This document shows positions 1 to 6,294 of a stretch of 13,542 bases of DNA, piece by piece (the stretch's first letter is position 1; every line of letters begins with the position of its first letter). Origin of the DNA: Chloroflexota bacterium (lineage in GTDB: Bacteria > Chloroflexota > Limnocylindria > P2-11E); assembly GCA_005883775.1 (NCBI GenBank), contig VBEU01000125.1, positions 1 through 13,542 of the forward strand, given 5' to 3'. Both the position numbers and the translations under genes were made by a program. The notes under the pieces were generated by a model. It saw nothing but the letters and a program-made list of their open reading frames with translations, did not search any database and was not told the DNA's origin.

Positions 1-975
1 CATGCGCGCGTTCACGTTGGACTCGACGACGTCGCGCCTCCAACGATCCAGCGAGAGCGCGAGGTCCACGAGCTCGCGCTGGCCCACGGCCTTCGCGAGA
101 GTGGCCGATTCGAGCGCTCGATCGGGCCGCAGCGCGTGCTCCGCGCCGTGCGTGGCGACAGCGGCATCCCGCGCAAGCTCGCTCCAGCCGACGAGGCGCG
201 ATTGGATGGCGTCATTGCGCTTCTGCGGATCGCGCTCCGCCTCCGCAAGATCGACCGCCCACGCGAAACGATCCGTGAGACCGCTGCCCACGAGCTTGTA
301 GAACTCCGCTTCAAGGGCCCGCCGCGCCTTTCGCGCGGCCTCATCGCTCGCGAGGGCGATCGCGACGCCGGGCCGGCCCGCTCCCGCGGGAGCGTGACGC
401 CGCGCATCGGCGCCGAAGCGCTTGGCGAGCCCGTCGGCGATGTCGGGGGTCGGCACGAGCCGCATCGGCAGGGGCACGAGGCGGGACCGGATCGTCTCGA
501 GAAGGCGCGCTGGGGTAGGGGTGAGCAGGAGCAGGACGGCGTGGATCGGCGGCTCTTCGAGCGTCTTGAGGAGGGCGACCTCGGCATGCTCGGAGAGATC
601 CGCCGCGTCGTCGATGATGACCACCCGCCAGCTGCCCTCGAGGGGACGGAGCGCCAGGTCTTGCTGCATCTCGCGGATCTGCTCGATCGCGATCAGCTTT
701 TTGTCGGAGTCCTTCTCGAGGTCGATCAGCCGCGTGACCACCCGAACGTCGGGATGCGTGAGGTGCTCGACTTTTCGGCAGGCGAGGCAAGTCCCGCAGC
801 CGCCGGCGACGCGTGGCTCGCTGGTGCAGAAGAGCGTCTGCGCCAGCCGGATCGCCACCGTTCGTTTGCCGATCGACCGCGGGCCGCTGAGCTCGTACGC
901 ATGGGCCACGTCGCCGTCGAGCGCTTTCTCGCCCAGACGAGCGAGCAGGCGACGCTGCCCGATCACATCACGCAC
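1..975 (-). CDS. holB: DNA polymerase III subunit delta' (clamp-loader), C-terminus cut by window edge
   Basis: The delta' subunit is part of the clamp loader that places the sliding clamp on DNA during replication. In this frame 325 codons are open without a stop. From the GTG at 975 the protein shows a degenerate P-loop (GPRSIGKRT, residues 31-39, with Arg where Ser/Thr usually follows the Lys), a zinc module (Cys50, 60, 63, 66, in CGTCLAC), then THPDV, WRVVIIDDA, LLKTLEEPP (135-143) and an IRSR arginine-finger-type motif. These are hallmarks of bacterial delta'. A non-functional P-loop is normal for this subunit. The GTG at 975 is chosen because VRDVIGQ matches the usual N-terminus; GTG at 966 is possible. 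The start lies 24 nt after the stop of the Cys-rich micro-ORF, in the same frame. No Shine-Dalgarno is evident, but a TAGAAT hexamer (989-994, minus strand) sits 13 nt upstream and could be a private -10. Function confidence is high; start confidence is moderate. Confidence 0.9.
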   Translation of the reverse strand, partial: MRDVIGQRRLLARLGEKALDGDVAHAYELSGPRSIGKRTVAIRLAQTLFCTSEPRVAGGCGTCLACRKVEHLTHPDVRVVTRLIDLEKDSDKKLIAIEQIREMQQDLALRPLEGSWRVVIIDDAADLSEHAEVALLKTLEEPPIHAVLLLLTPTPARLLETIRSRLVPLPMRLVPTPDIADGLAKRFGADARRHAPAGAGRPGVAIALASDEAARKARRALEAEFYKLVGSGLTDRFAWAVDLAEAERDPQKRNDAIQSRLVGWSELARDAAVATHGAEHALRPDRALESATLAKAVGQRELVDLALSLDRWRRDVVESNVNARM

Positions 976-988
976 TCGGGTGCGCTGG

Positions 989-994
989 ATTCTA
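989..994 (-). promoter_or_regulatory. Possible -10 element for holB
   Basis: The minus strand reads TAGAAT in the short gap between the Cys-rich micro-ORF and holB. The same hexamer precedes the HNH gene at 5349-5354. No convincing -35 is seen 16-18 nt upstream, so this is only a candidate for keeping holB expressed independently of the ars promoter. Confidence 0.3.
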
Positions 995-999
995 GTTGG

Positions 1000-1077
1000 C
1001 TAGCAGCAGGGCGCCTCGTCGGGCGGGCAGCAGTCCGGCGCGGGGCAGCAGGGAGCAGGGCAACAGGGCTCGTTCAT
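1000..1077 (-). CDS. Cysteine-rich 25-aa micropeptide coupled to arsM (putative thiol/As-binding peptide)
   Basis: This 25-residue ORF is too short for ordinary gene finders. It starts MNEP and then carries four Cys-Cys pairs in a Pro/Asp/Glu/Ala background: CCPAPCC, CCPAPDCC and CCPPDEAPCC overlap to form the rest, ending in CC. Eight of 25 residues are Cys. Translation is well supported. An AGGAGG Shine-Dalgarno lies 7 nt before the ATG, inside the last arsM codons, and the ATG overlaps the arsM TGA as ATGA, the classic coupling arrangement. The CCP units are not identical at DNA level (CCT, CCC and CCG for Pro; GCT and GCG for Ala), so selection on the peptide is likelier than recent repeat slippage. 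Position in an arsR-controlled arsM operon and the tetracysteine spacing suggest As(III) or other soft-metal binding. That role is inference. I recognise no named family. It could also be a thiol donor for ArsM. Confidence 0.8.
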   Translation of the reverse strand: MNEPCCPAPCCPAPDCCPPDEAPCC

Positions 1078-2072
1078 GAGGTGGCCTCCTTTCGTGCGCG
1101 GATGTAGGCGCTCGCGATCGCGCCGTCGACGCCTTCGAGGCGCGTCTCGCGCGTGATCTCGACGTCGACATCGCTGAACCCAACGTCGCGGAGCGCTTCG
1201 GCGTACTCGCCGATCGAGATCGTCCCCGCGACGCACCCGGCCCACTGGTCAAGCGAGCGCTTCACCTCGGCCGGGAGCTCCGCGAGAGCGACCATATCCG
1301 CCACAGCGAACCGGCCTCCGGGTGCGAGCACGCGGTGCGCCTCGCGGAGAACGGCGCGCTTGTCCGCGGCGAGGTTGATCACGCAGTTGGAGATCACGAC
1401 GTCGACGCTCGCATCTGGCAGCGGGATCTGTTCGATCGTTCCTTTGAGAAAGGTCGCGTTGGTCACGGCGGCCTTGGTCTGGTTCCCGCGGGCCACCGCG
1501 AGCATCTCGTCGGTCATGTCGACTCCGTAGGCGTGCCCGTCAGGCGCAACCCGCTTAGCGGAGAGGAGCACATCGAGCCCGGCGCCGCTGCCGAGATCCA
1601 GCACGCGTTCGCCGGGGCGGAGGTCGGCGAGGAGCGCCGGATTCCCGCAGCCGAGGCTCGCCGTCGGGTCGATGCCGACCGATGCGAGCTCAGCGGCCGA
1701 GTATGTTGCGCCGCACGCGTCGTCTTCGCAGCACGCGCCGCTCGACGCACGCACGGTCACGCGGAGCTCGTCGCCCTCGTCCTGAAGGCTCCAGTCCGCG
1801 GTGCCGCAACAGCCCCGCTCAGCGGCGACAAGCCGCGCGAGCTCAGCGCGCGTCTCGGGCGATGCGCGGTAGGTGGACGTCACCGATCCGCCGGCTTCGT
1901 CCCGGCCGATCAGGGCTAGCCCGTCGATCGCCTTCCACTCCGCGACCCGCGTTGTAAGGTCGGCCGTGCTGAGGTTGCACGCGAGACCCAGTCGCCCGGT
2001 GACACCCGGCGACGCCATCTGCAGCGCCTTTGCAGCGTACCGCTCTCGAACGGCTTCCTGAATGTCACTCAC
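1074..2072 (-). CDS. arsM: Arsenite S-adenosylmethionine methyltransferase with an inserted ~80-aa N-terminal domain
   Basis: ArsM transfers methyl groups from S-adenosylmethionine to As(III), giving methylated, partly volatile arsenicals. The core is clear: YSAAEL (124-129), LGCGNP (140-145), VLDLGSGAGLD (157-167, SAM motif I), GVDMTDEML (183-191), SNCVINL with Cys230, RVLAPGG and WAGCVAGT with Cys280. Cys230 and Cys280 are 50 residues apart, as are the As-binding Cys174/Cys224 of the algal enzyme CmArsM. The N-terminal helix (VRERYAA) is separated from the ACCEDDAC segment by roughly residues 25-110. This extra module contains Cys32, WKAI and Cys88-Cys89, and the protein is longer than a typical bacterial ArsM (about 260-280 aa). 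The GTG start at 2072 has a GGAGG site (2080-2084) 7 nt upstream. The gene is divergent from arsR and is presumably ArsR-controlled. Its TGA overlaps the micropeptide ATG. Confidence 0.93.
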   Translation of the reverse strand: MSDIQEAVRERYAAKALQMASPGVTGRLGLACNLSTADLTTRVAEWKAIDGLALIGRDEAGGSVTSTYRASPETRAELARLVAAERGCCGTADWSLQDEGDELRVTVRASSGACCEDDACGATYSAAELASVGIDPTASLGCGNPALLADLRPGERVLDLGSGAGLDVLLSAKRVAPDGHAYGVDMTDEMLAVARGNQTKAAVTNATFLKGTIEQIPLPDASVDVVISNCVINLAADKRAVLREAHRVLAPGGRFAVADMVALAELPAEVKRSLDQWAGCVAGTISIGEYAEALRDVGFSDVDVEITRETRLEGVDGAIASAYIRARKEATS

Positions 2073-2086
2073 ACCGGCACCTCCGA

Positions 2087-2108
2087 CGCATCGATGAGCG
2101 TCGATGCG
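2087..2108. repeat. Inverted repeat between arsM ribosome site and arsM -10
   Basis: CGCATCGA and TCGATGCG form perfect 8-bp arms separated by TGAGCG. The repeat covers the predicted arsM transcription start, so it is more likely a DNA protein-binding site or chance than an mRNA hairpin. It differs from the ars palindrome at 2121-2140. Confidence 0.4.
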
Positions 2109-2156
2109 ACGCTAGCTAATCCATTGACGTTCGTCAATGGGTCTGCGAGACTCGAT
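2109..2156. promoter_or_regulatory. Divergent arsM/arsR promoters
   Basis: On the minus strand TTGACG (2132-2137) is followed after 17 nt by TAGCGT (2109-2114), a good -35/-10 pair for arsM. On the plus strand TTGACG (2124-2129) is followed after 17 nt by a weaker GAGACT (2147-2152) for arsR. The two -35 boxes are the two arms of the palindrome, so one bound repressor would block both directions. Confidence 0.6.
2121..2140. promoter_or_regulatory. Palindromic ArsR operator
   Basis: The sequence ccattgacgttcgtcaatgg is a perfect inverted repeat with 9-bp arms and a 2-nt centre. It is the only perfect symmetric element of this length noticed in the arsR-arsM gap and fits a winged-helix dimer site. 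Binding by the adjacent ArsR is inferred from position and symmetry. Confidence 0.7.
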
Positions 2157-2159
2157 CCC

Positions 2160-2504
2160 GTGGAAAAGCTCATGGTGCTCCCCGAGCGCGAGCGGGGCGT
2201 GTGCTGCCCGCCGACGCTGAAGGCGCGCCCGGAGAAGATCGAACAGACGACCGAGATCCTGAAGGCCCTCGCGGACCCAACGCGGCTCCAGATGGCGCTG
2301 AGCCTCCGCGATGCCAAGGAGCCGGTCTGCATCTGCGACTTCACGGCGACGTTCGACATCTCGCAGCCGACCGTTTCGCATCACATGGCCAAGCTTCGCG
2401 AGGCCGGGCTCGTGGACGTGACCAAGCGCGGGATCTGGTCGTTCTATCGCCTGGCACCGGATCTTCCTCCCGCGACACGGCGGATCCTGGACGCTATCGG
2501 CTAG
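2160..2504 (+). CDS. arsR: ArsR/SmtB-family arsenic-responsive repressor
   Basis: This is a winged helix-turn-helix repressor released from DNA when it binds As(III) or a related soft metal. Landmarks, numbered from GTG 2160 (114 aa), are ERERGVCC (Cys15-Cys16), EILKALADPTRL (the ArsR signature), PVCICDF (Cys57 and Cys59), the recognition region DISQPTVSHHMAKLREAGLV, and the wing GIWSFYRL. The CxC of helix 3 corresponds to the ELCVCDL metal box of classical ArsR; the N-terminal Cys pair recalls CgArsR and CadC. The frame is open from ATG 2094, but that start would cover the promoters and operator. GTG 2160, about 7 nt after a -10-like GAGACT, would give a leaderless transcript; ATG 2172 is the other candidate. 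The 3' end overlaps the convergent glycosyltransferase by 11 nt. Confidence 0.9.
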   Translation: MEKLMVLPERERGVCCPPTLKARPEKIEQTTEILKALADPTRLQMALSLRDAKEPVCICDFTATFDISQPTVSHHMAKLREAGLVDVTKRGIWSFYRLAPDLPPATRRILDAIG

Positions 2505-3621
2505 CGGCCTGCTCGCGCGCCGCTTCGTACGCGCGTTCGGTCCGCTCGGCGACGAGGTCCCAGGTCCACCGCTCCTGCAGCCGGAAACGGCCGGACTCGC
2601 CCATGCGGCGAGCACGGGTCGTGTCGCCGAGCAGGGTGAGGATCGCGCGGGCGATCGCGTCCGGCTCCTGCGCGACGACCAGGCCGTCGATCCCATCGCG
2701 CACCACCTCGCGGACCGGCGGGATGTCGCCGGCGATCACCGGCCGCCACGCGTACCAGGCCTCGAGGTAGGTGTGTCCGAAGGTCTCGTGCACCGAGGGC
2801 ATGGCGAAGATCGTGGCGCGGGCATATGCCTCGGCCTTGTCCGCCTCGCTCACGATTCCGCGGTCGACCCAGCGCTCGTCCTTGAAACGTCGCTCGAAGC
2901 GCGCGGTCCAGGCGTTCTGACCGATCGCCACGAACCGCGCCTCCGGACGTGACCGCCACACGATCTTCGCGGCGTCGCGCAGCGCGTGATACCCCTTGTA
3001 CCGTTCCTTGCGTCCGACGAAGAGCACCGTCGCCGGATCCATCGGCACCTCGGGGAGCCAATCGATGATCGGACCGACGCCGGTGACGTGGACGTGGCGG
3101 ACGCGCCGCGAGGCGTACCACTCCGATTCCCATTTCGTGAGCGCGATGACCGCGTCGTCGCGCCGGTAGCGCGCGACATCCGCAGGGGACGTCCCGGAGA
3201 ACCGCTGACCGGGATGCACGAGCGGCGTCTCGACGAAGGCCGCCCCAGCGGTGCGCGCCGCTCGCTCGAGCGGCCCGGACCACTCGCGCGCGATCGAATG
3301 GACGACCTGCGCCCCGGAGAGGGCGTGCTCCAGGTCGGTGCCACTCACGAGCGACGTGGGAAGGGTCCCGTCCAGTGCAGCGCCGAGCCTCCCGCCGCGA
3401 ACCGGCAGGAAGAGGAAGCGCACGCCCTCGTGTCGGAGCTCGACAGGCCCCGGCGGGGCCACGTACACGTCGAGGGGAATACCCGGCCTCCGCCACGCCG
3501 GTCGAAGACCCACGAGGGTCACGTCGTGATGGCGTTTCGCCAGCGCTCGCGCCAGCGCGCGCGCCTGCGCCTCGGAGCCTCCGACCGTCGATAGGAGCTT
3601 CTTCGCGATAACGACGCGCAT
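2494..3621 (-). CDS. GT4-type glycosyltransferase (paralogue 1)
   Basis: A 375-aa cytosolic or membrane-associated GT-B enzyme that should transfer a sugar from a nucleotide donor; donor and acceptor cannot be told from sequence. The N-terminal half begins MRVVIAKK with a GGSE loop (14-17). The C-terminal donor half shows FVGRKERYKG (201-210), whose Arg/Lys pair matches the phosphate-binding residues of family GT4, and HETFGHTYLEA, an EX7E motif with Glu279 and Glu287, followed by GDIPPVREVV. It is clearly paralogous to the gene just upstream, with the EX7E motif at identical residue numbers. The two genes are 13 nt apart and form a unit with the HNH gene. There is no Shine-Dalgarno. TAGATT, built on the upstream gene's TAG stop, lies 10 nt before the ATG and could act as a -10. 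Confidence 0.88.
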   Translation of the reverse strand: MRVVIAKKLLSTVGGSEAQARALARALAKRHHDVTLVGLRPAWRRPGIPLDVYVAPPGPVELRHEGVRFLFLPVRGGRLGAALDGTLPTSLVSGTDLEHALSGAQVVHSIAREWSGPLERAARTAGAAFVETPLVHPGQRFSGTSPADVARYRRDDAVIALTKWESEWYASRRVRHVHVTGVGPIIDWLPEVPMDPATVLFVGRKERYKGYHALRDAAKIVWRSRPEARFVAIGQNAWTARFERRFKDERWVDRGIVSEADKAEAYARATIFAMPSVHETFGHTYLEAWYAWRPVIAGDIPPVREVVRDGIDGLVVAQEPDAIARAILTLLGDTTRARRMGESGRFRLQERWTWDLVAERTERAYEAAREQAASR

Positions 3622-3634
3622 GGCGTCGCGAAAT

Positions 3635-4780
3635 CTAGGCGAGCGCCTCGCCGACGTCAGCGTTGGCGTGAGCGAGCGCTCGGGCGTACGCCTCCTCCAC
3701 GCGGTCGATCACGCGGTCCCAGTCCCATTTCTGCGCGAGCTTGGCCGATCCGGCTCGGCCCATCGTTGAGCGGAGTGCCGGATCGTCGAGGAGCCGCTGG
3801 ATCGCCGCCGCGACGTCGTCGGCGCGCTGGCGGACGCAGAAGCCGTCGACACCGTGGGCGATGACTTCGCGGAGCGGCGGGATGTCGCCACCGACGACCG
3901 GACGCTCGTGTAGCCATGCCTCGAGATACCCGATGCCGAAGGTCTCGTGCAACGAGGGCATCGCGAACACGTCGCAGGCGTCGAGCGCGGCGGATTTTTC
4001 CGTCCCGCTCGCACGCTCGATGTCGACGATGCGCTCGTCGGCGTAGCGGGCGAACTCGTCGAAGAAGCTCGAGTAAAACCCGGGGATACCGATGAAGACG
4101 AAACGCGTGTCGGGATGCCGCCGCCACACCAGCTCGGCGGCGTCGAGGAGATGGATGTATCCCTTGTACCGTTCCTTGCGGCCGATGTAGAGGACGAGGG
4201 GAGCGTCGGGCGGGATACCGTGCGCGGCTCGGAACGCGAGCCCATCGCGTGAACGCACCGCGTTCGGCCCCATGCCGGTCGTGACGATCCGCGCGTCCTC
4301 GATCCCTTCGCTCGCGAACCATCCCTTTTCCCAGTCGGTCATCGTGGTGATCGCGTCGGCGCGGCGATAGCGCGCGAAGTCGCTCGGCGTGTCGCCGCCG
4401 TGGAACTGCCCGCGGTGGGCGAGCGGCGTCAGCACGATCGGTGTCCCGAGTGTTTCGCCGACTTCAAGGGAGCTGTCGAGGTACTCGCGGCCGATGTTGT
4501 GGATCAGGTCGCGATCCTCGGCGTACCACTCGAGCACGTCGGTGCGCATGAGGTCGACCAGCGTCGAGGCATCCGCGACGACCCCGAGAAAACCGCCGCG
4601 CGGCTTTACCTGCACCACCTCCACGCCTTCGCTCATGAAGACGCGTCGATCGTCGAATGCCTGCCCGCAGACCACGCGGACGTCGTGGCCACGGGCCGCA
4701 AGTCGCGTCGCGAATTGGTACGCGAGGCTTTCCGACCCGCCGACGCGCGCGTACGCGCGCTTTGTGAAAAGGAGCTTCAT
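3635..4780 (-). CDS. GT4-type glycosyltransferase (paralogue 2)
   Basis: A 381-aa GT-B glycosyltransferase of the GT4 type. It contains GGSES near residue 14, HRGQFHGGDTPSDFARYRR in the middle, YIGRKERYKG (198-207), HETFGIGYLEA (EX7E Glu279/Glu287) and GDIPPLREV. The frame is open to ATG 4876, but the ATG at 4780 is chosen because MKLLFTKRAYARVGGSE aligns with the N-terminus of its neighbour and the longer version would run into the HNH gene. It starts 28 nt after the HNH stop and ends 13 nt before paralogue 1, so the three genes probably form one unit. The two glycosyltransferases share long stretches (VWRR.PDTRFV-type, CDVFAMPS.HETFG, GDIPP.REV), pointing to a tandem duplication. The pathway is unknown; a surface glycan or glycolipid is a reasonable guess. 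Confidence 0.88.
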   Translation of the reverse strand: MKLLFTKRAYARVGGSESLAYQFATRLAARGHDVRVVCGQAFDDRRVFMSEGVEVVQVKPRGGFLGVVADASTLVDLMRTDVLEWYAEDRDLIHNIGREYLDSSLEVGETLGTPIVLTPLAHRGQFHGGDTPSDFARYRRADAITTMTDWEKGWFASEGIEDARIVTTGMGPNAVRSRDGLAFRAAHGIPPDAPLVLYIGRKERYKGYIHLLDAAELVWRRHPDTRFVFIGIPGFYSSFFDEFARYADERIVDIERASGTEKSAALDACDVFAMPSLHETFGIGYLEAWLHERPVVGGDIPPLREVIAHGVDGFCVRQRADDVAAAIQRLLDDPALRSTMGRAGSAKLAQKWDWDRVIDRVEEAYARALAHANADVGEALA

Positions 4781-4808
4781 CGTCGCGCCGTCAGAGGCAA
4801 GCCGCGTG

Positions 4809-5342
4809 CTAGGACGCGACGGCGCTTTCGTCCAGACCGATGAACTTCGACCACGTTCGTTCCCCCGCGCGCACATAGGAGGCGTACAGGTACTGCGGCG
4901 TCGCCGGCGGTCGTACGGGCAGCCGGAGCAGCGTCATCCGCGACTCCGCGAGCGTGCGCCCGCCCTTTCGGTGATTGCAGGACTTGCAGGCGGCCACGAC
5001 GTTTTCCCAAATGTGCTGACCGCCCCGGTGACGAGGGATCACGTGGTCGAGCGTCAGGTCGTGGCCACGCCGGCCGCAGTACTGGCAGGTGTGGTCGTCG
5101 CGGACCAGGACTTCCTTGCGCGTCATCTTCACGACCGGCCGCGGACGCTTCACGTGGTAGGCGAGACGGATGACCGACGGCGACGGAAAGGAGAGCCGCT
5201 CGCTTGTGATGAGGTGCCCGTTCTGCTCTACCACGCTCGCCTTCTCCTTGGAAAGGAGGACCACCGCGCGGCGCACGTTGCACACGTTCAGCGGCTGAAA
5301 GTCGAGGTTTAAGACCAGCACATTCGCGTCGACTACGCCCAT
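4809..5342 (-). CDS. HNH endonuclease family protein
   Basis: A 177-aa protein with a complete HNH nuclease module. Cys86-x2-Cys89 and Cys119-x2-Cys122 form the zinc knuckles around LDHVIPRHRGG (98-108), with the catalytic-type His at 100 and WENVVAACKSCNHRKG (112-127). The N-terminal part (VLVLNLDFQPLNVCNVRRAV) is the conserved lead-in of the widespread stand-alone bacterial HNH family, which is usually chromosomal and of unproven function. It is not visibly part of a phage, restriction system or intron. It is the first gene of the minus-strand unit with the two glycosyltransferases. There is no Shine-Dalgarno; TAGAAT lies 6 nt before the ATG, consistent with a leaderless transcript. It is divergent from pdxS with only 40 nt between the starts. 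Confidence 0.9.
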   Translation of the reverse strand: MGVVDANVLVLNLDFQPLNVCNVRRAVVLLSKEKASVVEQNGHLITSERLSFPSPSVIRLAYHVKRPRPVVKMTRKEVLVRDDHTCQYCGRRGHDLTLDHVIPRHRGGQHIWENVVAACKSCNHRKGGRTLAESRMTLLRLPVRPPATPQYLYASYVRAGERTWSKFIGLDESAVAS

Positions 5343-5382
5343 GTTCAGATTCTAGGGTCAGCGCGGTACGATTGACGTTCCG
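5343..5382. promoter_or_regulatory. Compact divergent promoter between HNH gene and pdxS
   Basis: The 40-nt gap holds TAGAAT on the minus strand (5349-5354), 6 nt from the HNH ATG, and TACGAT on the plus strand (5367-5372), 10 nt from the pdxS ATG. TTCAGA (5344-5349) is a weak -35 for pdxS at 17-nt spacing. Both genes lack a ribosome site, so leaderless transcription in both directions is likely. Confidence 0.5.
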
Positions 5383-6294
5383 ATGGCCTCTCAGTCGACT
5401 CCCGACAAGAACGGCTCCAAGAGCACCTGGACCCTGAAAACAGGGCTCGCCCAGATGCTCAAGGGCGGCGTGATCATGGATGTTGTCACCGCAGAACACG
5501 CCAAGATCGCGGAGGAAGCGGGTGCGGTCGCGGTCATGGCGCTCGAGCGCGTTCCCGCGGACATCCGCGCAGCCGGTGGTGTCGCCCGGATGAGCGATCC
5601 CGAGATGATCCACTCGATCATGGAGGCGGTCACGATCCCGGTCATGGCGAAGGCACGCATCGGCCACTTCGTCGAAGCGCAGGTCCTCGAGGCGATCGGC
5701 GTCGATTACGTCGACGAGAGCGAGGTCCTGACTCCGGCGGACTTGAAATATCACATCGACAAGCACGCCTTCAAAGTGCCCTTCGTCTGCGGCGCGCGCG
5801 ATCTCGGTGAGGCGCTGCGTCGCATCAACGAGGGCGCCGCGATGATCCGCAGCAAAGGCGAGGCGGGCACCGGCAACATCGTCGAAGCGGTCACGCACAT
5901 CCGGGCGATCACCGACGCGATCATCGAGCTCAGCGAAATGGGGCCCGACGCACAGGAGAAGAGGGCGACCGACTACCGAGTGCCGGTCGAGCTCGTGCGC
6001 CAGGTCGCGAAGGACGCCAAGCTTCCGGTCGTGCTGTTCTGTGCCGGCGGCATCGCCACGCCCGCCGACGCGGCTCTCATGATGCAGCTCGGCGCTGAAG
6101 GAAACTTCGTCGGGTCCGGCATCTTCAAGTCCGCCGACCCGGCGCGTCGAGCGAAGGCGATCGTCGAAGCGACCACGCACTTTCGCGACGCCAAGCTCGT
6201 CGCCGAGGTTTCGCGCGGACTCGGCGAGGCGATGCGCGGTCTTTCGCTCGAGTCGATCCCGGCGCAAGAACGACTTGCAGTCCGCGGTTGGTAA
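5383..6294 (+). CDS. pdxS: Pyridoxal 5'-phosphate synthase, lyase subunit PdxS
   Basis: PdxS builds pyridoxal 5'-phosphate (active vitamin B6) from ribose 5-phosphate, glyceraldehyde 3-phosphate and ammonia supplied by PdxT, in a 12+12 subunit cytosolic complex. The protein has 303 residues, slightly longer than usual because of about nine extra N-terminal residues. Key residues are present: Asp33 in GGVIMDVV, the Schiff-base Lys90 in PVMAKARIGHF, and Lys158 in MIRSKGEAGTGN, matching Asp24, Lys81 and Lys149 of the B. subtilis enzyme with an offset of nine. Other signatures are ALERVPADIRAAGGVARM, VDYVDESEVLTPAD, PVVLFCAGGIATPADAALMM and FVGSGIFKS. It overlaps the pdxT start by 20 nt if the TTG start there is right, so the two are made together. 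Confidence 0.97.
   Translation: MASQSTPDKNGSKSTWTLKTGLAQMLKGGVIMDVVTAEHAKIAEEAGAVAVMALERVPADIRAAGGVARMSDPEMIHSIMEAVTIPVMAKARIGHFVEAQVLEAIGVDYVDESEVLTPADLKYHIDKHAFKVPFVCGARDLGEALRRINEGAAMIRSKGEAGTGNIVEAVTHIRAITDAIIELSEMGPDAQEKRATDYRVPVELVRQVAKDAKLPVVLFCAGGIATPADAALMMQLGAEGNFVGSGIFKSADPARRAKAIVEATTHFRDAKLVAEVSRGLGEAMRGLSLESIPAQERLAVRGW

Noticed and set aside
136..1107. Long plus-strand open frame opposite holB
   Set aside because: It is codon-for-codon antisense to holB, whose minus-strand product has clear delta' motifs; the plus-strand product shows no recognisable domain.
1000..1245. 81-aa version of the Cys-rich ORF starting at 1245
   Set aside because: Its first 56 codons lie inside arsM in another frame without a ribosome site, whereas ATG 1077 has an AGGAGG site and the arsM stop overlap.
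2094..2159. Longer arsR start at ATG 2094
   Set aside because: It would place the coding region over the operator and both promoters and leave only 21 nt to the divergent arsM start.
2995..3014. Near-identical short DNA shared by the two glycosyltransferases (also near 4166)
   Set aside because: It encodes the conserved RKERYKG donor-site motif in both genes, so it is explained by paralogy rather than by a mobile repeat.
5370..5379. ATTGACGTTC before pdxS, identical to the left half of the ars palindrome
   Set aside because: The second arm is missing and the same 10-mer also occurs inside tmk coding sequence near 10795, so it is probably chance.
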